63,953 nt of DNA from a virus. Positions 15,827 to 22,599 of this stretch are shown piece by piece. The stretch's first letter is position 1. The number at the start of each line of letters is the position of its first letter. The translations under genes were made by a program, and so were the position numbers. The stretch covers positions 1-63,953 of the IMG/VR virus record IMGVR_UViG_3300009081_000013; one strand, 5' to 3'. The notes below the pieces were generated by a model. The model saw only the letters and a list, made by a program, of their open reading frames with translations, made no database searches and had not been told where the DNA came from.

Positions 15827-16285
15827 TTATTGCTGGCTCTGTACGCCGGCGATGAACGCTTCCGCGGCGTGGTAGAGCAGGGCTTTATTCACTTTGCTGG
15901 TGTCCACCACGTCTCCATTCACAGTGACGCCAAGACGCCCGTAGAGCCTTTGAATAGCAAACAGCATAAGCGCGCTGTCGGTGTCACCTTTTTTCAAAGC
16001 ACGTACCCAAGCGTCGGTGAGCATGGCTGAAATATTCAGTTCATTATCCATCTGGTCTTTCATGTCCTGGGCTGCGGTCGTCAAGTCTTCAGCCGCATCC
16101 GGGTCTTTAGACGCCCAGATAGCCCCGATGGCAAAAGCGTCCTGGTACACCGCATCTTCCACTTGTGTGGGAGTCATCTCCGGGCCATAGAGTGCGTCCG
16201 TCACTCCGGCGCAGCCGATGACTCCTGCGCAGCCGATAAGCAGGGCCGCGGATAGGATCATTATCGCTTGTGTTTTTTTTCCCAT
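15827..16285 (-). CDS. Lipoprotein
   Basis: A 152-residue protein from ATG at 16285 with AAAGGAG upstream. The signal MGKKTQAIMILSAALLIGC has a lipobox LIGC, and a second GC two turns later (GCAGVIGCAG) comes from a short in-frame duplication. The mature part is helical and acidic. Expected to be lipid-anchored; it sits downstream of the lysis region, so an envelope role in lysis or exclusion is possible. Confidence 0.6.
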   Translation of the reverse strand: MGKKTQAIMILSAALLIGCAGVIGCAGVTDALYGPEMTPTQVEDAVYQDAFAIGAIWASKDPDAAEDLTTAAQDMKDQMDNELNISAMLTDAWVRALKKGDTDSALMLFAIQRLYGRLGVTVNGDVVDTSKVNKALLYHAAEAFIAGVQSQQ

Positions 16286-16407
16286 TTGGCTCTTTTCTCC
16301 TTTTGTAATTGGATGGTCCTGTGAACAGGGCACTTAGCGCAAAACACCGTCCCAATCTTTCTACAGTGTAAACACTTCTGGCTGATAATAGCCTGTGTCT
16401 CTCTCAT
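16261..16407 (-). CDS. Tiny zinc-knuckle protein
   Basis: A 48-residue protein; ATG at 16407 has GGAGG six bases upstream. CLHC...CAKC (residues 12-25) and a basic tail (KEKRAKWEKKHKR). It overlaps the lipoprotein start by 25 bp and the upstream gene by 47 bp. Confidence 0.5.
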   Translation of the reverse strand: MRETQAIISQKCLHCRKIGTVFCAKCPVHRTIQLQKEKRAKWEKKHKR

Positions 16408-16561
16408 CTTCATCCTCCGCGGGGCGCCTGAACGTGATCGGGCAGATGAATTGGTTGGTGTCCGAGTTGTAGGCGGGGTCGGTGTCCATACAATGGCCGC
16501 GATCATAGTAGGCGCAAATGCACCGGGTGTCTTTGATCATACTACGATCGCAGCCGTTCAT
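16361..16561 (-). CDS. Small Cys-rich protein
   Basis: A 66-residue protein with CICAYYDRGHC (residues 14-24) and later FICPITF, a probable metal-binding module, then an acidic C-terminus. Its ATG overlaps the upstream TGA, so it is translationally coupled. Confidence 0.5.
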   Translation of the reverse strand: MNGCDRSMIKDTRCICAYYDRGHCMDTDPAYNSDTNQFICPITFRRPAEDEDERDTGYYQPEVFTL

Positions 16562-16785
16562 GTCAGATCATCGCCGCAATAGGGGCACATCTTAGCCCGC
16601 TCAAAATATGCTACATCGCAAAATAATGCATCGTATTCTTCGCGTGTTATAGTGGCACGTTCAACAGGAATTTCATTTCCACTCGTGAATTTCAGCTTTA
16701 AATTATCATACGCTTCTTTATATTCCACGGGGGCAGCCTTTCTTCTCCAACAGGTCCGACAGATCACGTTCTTCTGTACCTTCAT
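16558..16785 (-). CDS. Small zinc-ribbon protein
   Basis: A 75-residue protein with CRTC (9-12) and CPYCGDD (67-73), a clean split CxxC/CxxC ribbon that supports the start at 16785. That start causes a 68-bp overlap with the upstream gene; a GTG at 16728 with AAAGG upstream would avoid it but lose the first CxxC. Confidence 0.5.
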   Translation of the reverse strand: MKVQKNVICRTCWRRKAAPVEYKEAYDNLKLKFTSGNEIPVERATITREEYDALFCDVAYFERAKMCPYCGDDLT

Positions 16786-16861
16786 CGTTGATACCGGCGA
16801 GCACGTCCTCGTCCATCACCCAGCCCATGTCCAACTCTTCGAACCAGATGATGTGTTCCAT
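16718..16861 (-). CDS. Small acidic protein
   Basis: A 47-residue acidic protein (MEHIIWFEELDMGWVMDEDV...). Start ATG at 16861 with only a weak ribosome site (CGGGG). No motif recognised. Moderate doubt remains because of its size and overlap. Confidence 0.4.
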   Translation of the reverse strand: MEHIIWFEELDMGWVMDEDVLAGINDEGTEERDLSDLLEKKGCPRGI

Positions 16862-16872
16862 GCTGACCCCGT

Positions 16873-17064
16873 TTAGAATTTCTTCGGATTGCCGACGAAG
16901 GGCACGATAGTTTTTAAATTCTCGAAGAACGCCGGCCAGCGGCCTTTGATGAAGGCGCCGCCGATACCACCGATAGCCAGCAACAAGAACTTGTTGTTGG
17001 CCCACACGCCTTCAAACCAGAAGTCGGTGCCAACAGACGACCACCAAAGCATGAAGTCTTTCAT
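16873..17064 (-). CDS. Small membrane protein, possible holin
   Basis: A 63-residue protein. A hydrophobic, glycine-rich segment KFLLLAIGGIGGAFIKG (about 25-41) is flanked by polar ends, giving one transmembrane helix. It lies between peptidoglycan-active genes and lipoproteins in the late region, so a holin or pinholin role is conceivable. It overlaps the upstream gene by 4 bp. Confidence 0.5.
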   Translation of the reverse strand: MKDFMLWWSSVGTDFWFEGVWANNKFLLLAIGGIGGAFIKGRWPAFFENLKTIVPFVGNPKKF

Positions 17065-17282
17065 TCAATCACCTCACCAGCGTTCGCTGAAGTCGTTGTC
17101 CATGTTGTTTGTGGATTCCACCAAGGGGTGTAGTCTGGGTAGGAAGGCGCAGGGTAGGTCGGCCACACGTAGACCGGCGCCTGTGGCGCGTTGAACATGC
17201 GCTTCAGCGCTTCGTATTGGTCTTTGGTGAGCACGATCTTTTTCTCACCGAGGGTTATGGTTACTTCGGTTATTTCAATCAT
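17061..17282 (-). CDS. Small protein with Pro/Tyr/Trp-rich tail
   Basis: A 73-residue protein. The N-terminal half (IEITEVTITLGEKKIVLTKD, then QYEALKRMF) is strand-strand-helix; the second half is a Pro/Tyr/Trp-rich tail (VYVWPTYPAPSYPDYTPWW). It overlaps both neighbours by 4 bp. Function unknown. Confidence 0.55.
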   Translation of the reverse strand: MIEITEVTITLGEKKIVLTKDQYEALKRMFNAPQAPVYVWPTYPAPSYPDYTPWWNPQTTWTTTSANAGEVIE

Positions 17283-17536
17283 TTGGTTTCTCCTAATTCC
17301 CAGAAGTGTTTGTCAATCAGAGCACTGATACCCGGGGGTGAGTCTTGCTGCATAGATTCAAGATCGCGTCCGAACTTCTCCAGCATCGCCGCCAACTTTG
17401 GTGTCGGCACCGGGCCTGTCAGCACGCCGAAGCAACCGGTGTCGTCACCGCGTTTTTCGTGGGCGAGGCTGCTTGCTTTCATCCGTCGGGCGAAGCGCCT
17501 GTAATCGCGAGTGCCTTGTACCAACCAGCCGCTCAT
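17279..17536 (-). CDS. Hypothetical protein
   Basis: An 85-residue protein with a basic N-terminal region (RDYRRFARRMKASSL) and no recognisable motif. Coupled by 4-bp overlaps to the genes on both sides, within the lysis region. Confidence 0.55.
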   Translation of the reverse strand: MSGWLVQGTRDYRRFARRMKASSLAHEKRGDDTGCFGVLTGPVPTPKLAAMLEKFGRDLESMQQDSPPGISALIDKHFWELGETK

Positions 17537-18174
17537 CTCGTCACATTTCCTTCCACATCATAAATGGGCAGCCCACTGTCGCGCATAATCCCCGCCGTCA
17601 GCTCGCCTTCAAACGCCACATCAAACGAATCACCGCGTGTCACCAGCATCTCCAAGTCCGCCGGGGTCCAGCCGCGCCAGCCGGTCGAAAAATCCTCCAG
17701 CCCGTAGCCATGATAAAACGCTGAGACGATTTCAGAGCAGATGGCATTCGCCCCGGCGCCGATCGATGTAATCCAGCGGGGCAGGGCGACGGCCGCCAGC
17801 CCCTGGATGACCAGGCGGTGCAACGGATACACAGAGCCGTCGAAGCGGCCCATCGCCGCCTTATCCCAGGCCAGCCAAAACTTAGGGGAGGTCATGCCCA
17901 CGCTTTTCGCCGGGCGGCCGATAATGATGCGTGAGCCAAGATAGTCACAGAGTCCGTTTGCGCGTCTGCGTGTGCGCCAGCGAGCCGCAAAGGTTTCACC
18001 CAGATGGTTGGTGATCAGCTCAGCATGAGAGCAGGTGGGTTCGAAGTGCGGGGATTGTAGCGCTTGAGCACGGATGATGGTTTTGGACAGCAGCTTGTCG
18101 CGCCATTTGGCGTCTGGTCCACCGACACCGGAGGTGAGTAATATGTCGCCTGGCGAGAGATTCAGCGTGGGCAT
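17533..18174 (-). CDS. Permuted NlpC/P60-like (papain-fold) enzyme
   Basis: A 213-residue protein with the pattern of permuted NlpC/P60 proteins: PGDILLTSG near the start (8-16), SHAELIT (about 49-55) giving the histidine, and NAICSEIVSAFYHGYG (about 142-157) giving the candidate nucleophile in CSE[IL]V. A hydrophobic stretch LVIQGLAAVALP lies between them. The family cleaves peptide or amide bonds in peptidoglycan or lipids. Its place beside a SleB-like hydrolase suggests a role in lysis or entry. Confidence 0.6.
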   Translation of the reverse strand: MPTLNLSPGDILLTSGVGGPDAKWRDKLLSKTIIRAQALQSPHFEPTCSHAELITNHLGETFAARWRTRRRANGLCDYLGSRIIIGRPAKSVGMTSPKFWLAWDKAAMGRFDGSVYPLHRLVIQGLAAVALPRWITSIGAGANAICSEIVSAFYHGYGLEDFSTGWRGWTPADLEMLVTRGDSFDVAFEGELTAGIMRDSGLPIYDVEGNVTR

Positions 18175-18217
18175 GACTACTCCTTGTAGGTAATATAGGT
18201 TCCTAAATGATTGTTCG

Positions 18218-18466
18218 TCAACAACTTTTTGCTTTCACCGCAGCACGCATGGCGCTCCACAAATGATAGAGCTGCTGGGCCTCGTAGGCGGCAGCGCTGT
18301 GCGTCTTGTTGGCTTTGCACAGATCAAAGTGTTTCTTGCTGTAAGCAGCGATATTTTTGTCGATGAGGACCAGATCGAGCTGAACTTTTTTGTCTTTGCC
18401 AAACCAGAGCACGGGGTTATTTCCTCCACCCTTAGCTATCCGTTTTTTATTGATCCTTGCCTTCAT
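18218..18466 (-). CDS. Basic helical protein
   Basis: An 82-residue basic protein (MKARINKKRIAKGGGNNPVLW...) ending in a helix SAMRAAVKAKSC. It overlaps the upstream small gene by 20 bp. No family recognised. Confidence 0.5.
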   Translation of the reverse strand: MKARINKKRIAKGGGNNPVLWFGKDKKVQLDLVLIDKNIAAYSKKHFDLCKANKTHSAAAYEAQQLYHLWSAMRAAVKAKSC

Positions 18467-18584
18467 TTTTCTTGAATATTGAGATGAAACTCAGCGCCGC
18501 TACCACGGCGTCAAGAAACAGTTCGAATTTAGACGGTTTGGATTCTTCGCTGTGGCGTTGTTTACGCCGTTCCTTTCTGTCCAT
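18447..18584 (-). CDS. Tiny protein with a C-terminal hydrophobic helix
   Basis: A 45-residue protein: a charged N-terminal half (MDRKERRKQRHSEESKPSKF), then the hydrophobic segment ELFLDAVVAALSFISIF. Start ATG at 18584 behind AAAGGA. Position and structure would fit a small membrane-associated lysis protein. Confidence 0.45.
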   Translation of the reverse strand: MDRKERRKQRHSEESKPSKFELFLDAVVAALSFISIFKKNEGKDQ

Positions 18585-18600
18585 GAGATCATCCTTTCAG

Positions 18601-18996
18601 TTATTTTCGCAGGTTGTAAAACCGCACACGGCCGATCTGCTTTACGAACTTTGTTTCATCCGCCCACTTGGGCGGCGGGATGGACACGTCGTAGTAGTGC
18701 GTCGCCGCCAAGCCGCCTGGCCGTCCGGCCACCGCGTCCTCTGCGATTTGCATACACTCGAGCCACTGCTTGTCATCTTCCTTGGGCCAGAAGGTAAGCT
18801 GCGCGTCCTTGGGGTCGGTGAGGCTGGAGAACTGCCACTTTTGAAACAGCACGCCCATCACCCCTCGCCCCCACCAGCCAGGCGCTGACGCCCGTGTCAT
18901 GACCACTGAAGCGATGGCGCGCCGGCATTCGATCGATTCACCCCGGGCTTCACGCCAAAGCGCCAAGGCCAAAAACACTACATCGTCTTTTTTCAT
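18601..18996 (-). CDS. SleB-like cell-wall hydrolase (candidate endolysin)
   Basis: A 131-residue protein; ATG at 18996 behind AAGGCGGGGAG is preferred to the longer upstream frame. ALALWREARGES (about 10-21) contains the catalytic glutamate of the Hydrolase_2/SleB lysozyme-like family, followed by AIASVVMTRASAPGWWGRGV, the family's second conserved block, and ATHYYDV near 107. It probably cuts glycan strands. The membrane-protein gene immediately upstream and the small genes downstream complete a plausible lysis cassette. Confidence 0.75.
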   Translation of the reverse strand: MKKDDVVFLALALWREARGESIECRRAIASVVMTRASAPGWWGRGVMGVLFQKWQFSSLTDPKDAQLTFWPKEDDKQWLECMQIAEDAVAGRPGGLAATHYYDVSIPPPKWADETKFVKQIGRVRFYNLRK

Positions 18997-19271
18997 CAGC
19001 TCCCCGCCTTTCGAAGATACTCCGCCACGGCGATCACAATGTAGTCCTTGGCAGCCAGCCAGAGGGCGTACACCGCCGCCGCTCCGCCGACCATACCCCC
19101 ACCTGTTTGCATGCATGTGTTGCGCAGCCAGCGGCGGCGAGAATCAGCTTCATACTTGGCCTTGAATTGGATGTGGTTCCATATCAGCCGGCCGAGCGCT
19201 TTGTCTGGGTTTTCCTGGACATACTTTACCGCGTCGTCTTCTGATCTGATTTCAACTTCAAGTCCGCTCAT
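18996..19271 (-). CDS. Membrane protein, candidate holin
   Basis: A 91-residue protein: charged N-terminal 45 residues, then the hydrophobic helix GGGMVGGAAAVYALWLAA (about 57-74) continuing to IVIAVAEYL. Its stop shares one base with the start codon of the SleB-like gene, typical of a holin-endolysin pair, although one or two helices and the long soluble N-terminus are not diagnostic. Confidence 0.55.
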   Translation of the reverse strand: MSGLEVEIRSEDDAVKYVQENPDKALGRLIWNHIQFKAKYEADSRRRWLRNTCMQTGGGMVGGAAAVYALWLAAKDYIVIAVAEYLRKAGS

Positions 19272-19283
19272 GTTTGTGGCTCC

Positions 19284-20648
19284 CTATTGGTAGCTTCCAG
19301 TCCCATGAATTATAGTATTCACACCCATACGGCGCGCTGATTCTGTCTCATAAAAACTGTTCGCGTATTCTTCGATGTTCAGGTATCCATCGCTGTCTGT
19401 ATCGCTCAAGGCGTCGTTCGCGGACGGATTCATACCGTGAGCCGATTCCCATGCGTCTGGTATTCCGTCCGAGTCAGTGTCGGTTGGATAGGAGCCTGAA
19501 AGCGTGGGATACCCACCAGCTTCGGTCACGGTATCGTATAGCGTTCCCGTACCGTCCACAACCTGTTGAACAATGCGCGTATCAATCACATCTCTGTCCC
19601 ACGGACGCGCGCCGACAGAAGCAAGGACGCTTGAATAGATCGTTGAACCTTCCGCGAAACTCGTACCGGCCCCGGTAAATGCTGGTGTTCCGACCACGTT
19701 TTCTTCGTCAGTGTAAAAGTCTAAAGCTCCGTACCCGGAAGAGTAATTCAGCGTATCGTAAACAGCGGTTGTACCCGTATTTTCTGCTGGCAGGATCATG
19801 ACATGCGGCCAAACAGTATCCCAATTAAGGCCACGCTTTAGGTAGTTTCCTATGATATTCACGCGAAAGGTTTGCGTCGGATGGTCAGGATCGCCAATCC
19901 GTATTCCGTGCGTTTCGCGGTTGTAGAAGATGTTCGATATGATCTCTATCTCGTCTCCGCGAAGGAGAGGATTCCTGCTTTTAGTGTTGGCCAGAAGGTT
20001 TCGGTAGAATGAAATTTTAGACGACTGATAATGGAAATATACGCCCATCGCGTGGATGCCGTCAGGATGGATAGAATCCGCGAGCGCTTCTCCAATAAGG
20101 CAGCTTGAGATAGTGACGTTTGCAACATCTGGATGCCATGTTGAAATAGTTTCATCGCTGGCCCAAGTTAACGAGCAGTGGTCTATGATGTGGTTTGACG
20201 TGCCTGTTCCAGCGGATTCTTCTATTTGAACGCAATCTCTATTATCGACCGCCGATCCTGTGTCGGTGCGATCTCCTGGGCGGATAATAAGTCCTCTGGT
20301 AATCGTGTTTTTGCATTTGTACCGGATGCCTGCATTTGCAAGACATAGCCCGCCCGGTGAAGTCGATCCAAAAATGGTCATATTATCTTCATCGGCTATG
20401 ATATTATCGGTAAGCTGGATCGTGCCGGATGCTTTTACCACAATTATCTTAGGTCCTACCACAGCCGCCGCTGCACGAAGGCTACCTGTTCCGCTATCAT
20501 TGGTATTTGTGACGAAGACAAGTTGGGTCCCGTCAACTCTGCCTCCAGTAGCAGAAGCGCCGAAGCCTATCGCGCCCGGGAAAGCATTTAAGGCATACGC
20601 CTCAGATGATGAAAGAACAAATATCAATATGGCTAAAATAATCTTCAA
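19284..20648 (-). CDS. Pectate-lyase-like beta-helix protein with signal peptide
   Basis: A 454-residue protein. Signal peptide MKIILAILIFVLSSSEAYA; then the characteristic opening NAFPGAIGFGASATGG and VTNTNDSGTGSLR of polysaccharide-lyase family 1-like right-handed beta-helices, with helix rungs including IIDHCSLTWASDE (the DHCSxSW-like lyase segment, about 150). Near the C-terminus two Asp-rich calcium loops, DTDSDGIPDAWE and DTDSDGYLNIEEY, resemble type-3/dockerin-like repeats. It ends HGTGSYQ. Likely a virion or secreted depolymerase against a host polysaccharide. Confidence 0.8.
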   Translation of the reverse strand: MKIILAILIFVLSSSEAYALNAFPGAIGFGASATGGRVDGTQLVFVTNTNDSGTGSLRAAAAVVGPKIIVVKASGTIQLTDNIIADEDNMTIFGSTSPGGLCLANAGIRYKCKNTITRGLIIRPGDRTDTGSAVDNRDCVQIEESAGTGTSNHIIDHCSLTWASDETISTWHPDVANVTISSCLIGEALADSIHPDGIHAMGVYFHYQSSKISFYRNLLANTKSRNPLLRGDEIEIISNIFYNRETHGIRIGDPDHPTQTFRVNIIGNYLKRGLNWDTVWPHVMILPAENTGTTAVYDTLNYSSGYGALDFYTDEENVVGTPAFTGAGTSFAEGSTIYSSVLASVGARPWDRDVIDTRIVQQVVDGTGTLYDTVTEAGGYPTLSGSYPTDTDSDGIPDAWESAHGMNPSANDALSDTDSDGYLNIEEYANSFYETESARRMGVNTIIHGTGSYQ

Positions 20649-21832
20649 TGATAGCCGCCTGTGCCATAAATACGCGTACCGTTGCCGCCAAAAGAGCGTG
20701 CTGGAATTGGCGTCGGTGTAGGTGTTGGAGTCGGTGTAGGTGTTGGAGTCGGTGTTGCTTCCCCGCCGAATGTAATAGCCGCTGATGCCGGTGATATTCC
20801 ACCCGTTGAATCCACCACAAACAGGTATCCCGTATCGCCGGAGCTAAATAGCCCCTGATTTATCTGAGCCGTAATACTGTTAGCTCCCCACGACGTTGGC
20901 GTCAGCATAGTCAGTTTAGTGCAATTTGCGTATGTGGCGTTGTTTCCTATCTCCACATGGGCGCGAGCATTTGCTCCTGTGGCCACGTAGATGTCGTCCA
21001 TAATGGCTCCAGCACATGACGATGCGGTCAGCCATCCAGTAAACCTTATTTGCGTCCAATATGGCGAGTTAGCGTCAGAAAATATGCGCTGGTTTGTGAT
21101 AGTAGTAGTATTTATGCCGTCTGTCTGGTTTAAATCCTGCCATGTATAGATGCCATTCGCAGATGCCGGATTACTACTATCTGCCTTTAGGTAGACCGAA
21201 AACCGCATCCACTGGCCCCATCTCCAATTTAAATCTTGGTAGGTGTTGAACCCCCCACCGTTGCCGTCCACTTTCCAGCCGGGGGTATAAGTCGGAATAC
21301 ACAAATCATCATCGCCTACCGAACTATTGTTCGTCAACCACGTCATCTTCCAAGATGACGCCTCCGGGAAATTTCCTGGTGAAGATGTACCAGGAAAACA
21401 TTTTCCACCAGGTATTTGAACCCAATATGAGATATAAATCTCAGTCGCATTTGGAAATGTTACCGTATTGCCGAGGATGTATTGTGGGTATGACGTGGTG
21501 TCATCTCTTTCAACAAGGCCAGCGTAATTTCCTGTGACATGCCCTAAATTAGAATACCGGACATATCCTCCAACATCCACCACGCCGTACCATGAGCCGT
21601 AACGCGGGCCGGAGTTGGTTGAGTCCTGCCCATTGGTTTTGCCCGACTCGTCAAACGTCTCAAAGATTTGCACAGTCGGGCCATCGCCAAAAGCGCACGA
21701 TCCATCGGAGCAGCCTATAGTGACCGTACTTTCATCGGTGATCGTTCCGCTGACCACCGGCTGGTCAGGCGCGGCCCATAAAAATGACGGAAGCAAGAGT
21801 AACAGCAGCAGGGCATATTTTACTATTCGCAT
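20645..21832 (-). CDS. Lectin-like host-interaction protein with signal peptide and Thr-Pro linker
   Basis: A 395-residue protein. Signal peptide MRIVKYALLLLLLLPSFLWA, then a beta-rich body with many aromatic residues (about 60-310), reminiscent of concanavalin-like carbohydrate-binding folds, a (TP)n linker encoded by a short tandem repeat near 20715-20755, and the tail RIYGTGGYH. That tail matches the end of the lyase protein (IIHGTGSYQ). It overlaps the lyase gene by 4 bp. Function inferred only from composition and position. Confidence 0.65.
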   Translation of the reverse strand: MRIVKYALLLLLLLPSFLWAAPDQPVVSGTITDESTVTIGCSDGSCAFGDGPTVQIFETFDESGKTNGQDSTNSGPRYGSWYGVVDVGGYVRYSNLGHVTGNYAGLVERDDTTSYPQYILGNTVTFPNATEIYISYWVQIPGGKCFPGTSSPGNFPEASSWKMTWLTNNSSVGDDDLCIPTYTPGWKVDGNGGGFNTYQDLNWRWGQWMRFSVYLKADSSNPASANGIYTWQDLNQTDGINTTTITNQRIFSDANSPYWTQIRFTGWLTASSCAGAIMDDIYVATGANARAHVEIGNNATYANCTKLTMLTPTSWGANSITAQINQGLFSSGDTGYLFVVDSTGGISPASAAITFGGEATPTPTPTPTPTPTPTPIPARSFGGNGTRIYGTGGYH

Positions 21833-22599
21833 ACGTCACCTATAGCCGATGTCTTCACTAAAATTTGGTCATACCTGAAGTCGGAGCCACTGCCGTGCTC
21901 TGAACTCGGATAGGCTGCTACCCGGTCGGTTGTCCATGCGCCATTCGTCACCGTGATGGCATTACTTCCCGGCATCGTTACGGTTTCTGAAATCCGTAAC
22001 CATGCCTGCGCGTTGGCTCCGGTGCCTTTGGCCATGTAGTACCAGATGTGATACCATGTGTTCAGAGACAATGCTGACGTAGAACTGCTGCTCGTTCCCA
22101 TCCATGACAATTTCAGGGTCCGGTCGGTGTCCATCAATATGGCTACGAGCTGCGTAACGTCAGCGTCAGACGTTGATAACACGTCACTTCCATTGCTGCT
22201 TGGGCCAGTTGCTACATACATTATAAAATGGCCGTAGATGCTGCCCTGTGCAGAAAACGTCGTATAAGTATATGAAGGCGTATCCGACCCAGGTACGATC
22301 CTCAGAGACTGAGACCCCCTTCCCACGTTTGTGGTGTAGTTCTCATCCACTATGCCGCCAGTACTACCTACTGATTCTGTCCAGGATTCTGAGTTGTCAT
22401 AACCGGTGCCCTCGAAGTTCTGGCAGACAAGAAAGCCGGAACAGCTCGAATCGGCGCATGGCGTCGGAGTAGGTGTTGCGCCAGAAACGGCAATCACCAT
22501 TCCATCAGCTTCTACACCTTGTAAGCTGACAAAGGCGAGCCCCAACAATACTGCCGCTATGCAGATAGCGCATGCCGTATCTATTAGTTTTTTTAGCAT
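21823..22599 (-). CDS. LamG/concanavalin-like protein with N-terminal hydrophobic segment
   Basis: A 258-residue protein; ATG at 22599 shares one base with the upstream TAA. The N-terminal signal LKKLIDTACAICIAAVLLGL is followed by a short TPTPTPC linker and a beta-sandwich-like domain containing SLRIVPGSD, LNTWYHIWYYM and WLRISETV, typical of LamG-like lectin sheets. It belongs to the fibre/lyase cluster. Confidence 0.6.
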   Translation of the reverse strand: MLKKLIDTACAICIAAVLLGLAFVSLQGVEADGMVIAVSGATPTPTPCADSSCSGFLVCQNFEGTGYDNSESWTESVGSTGGIVDENYTTNVGRGSQSLRIVPGSDTPSYTYTTFSAQGSIYGHFIMYVATGPSSNGSDVLSTSDADVTQLVAILMDTDRTLKLSWMGTSSSSTSALSLNTWYHIWYYMAKGTGANAQAWLRISETVTMPGSNAITVTNGAWTTDRVAAYPSSEHGSGSDFRYDQILVKTSAIGDVCE

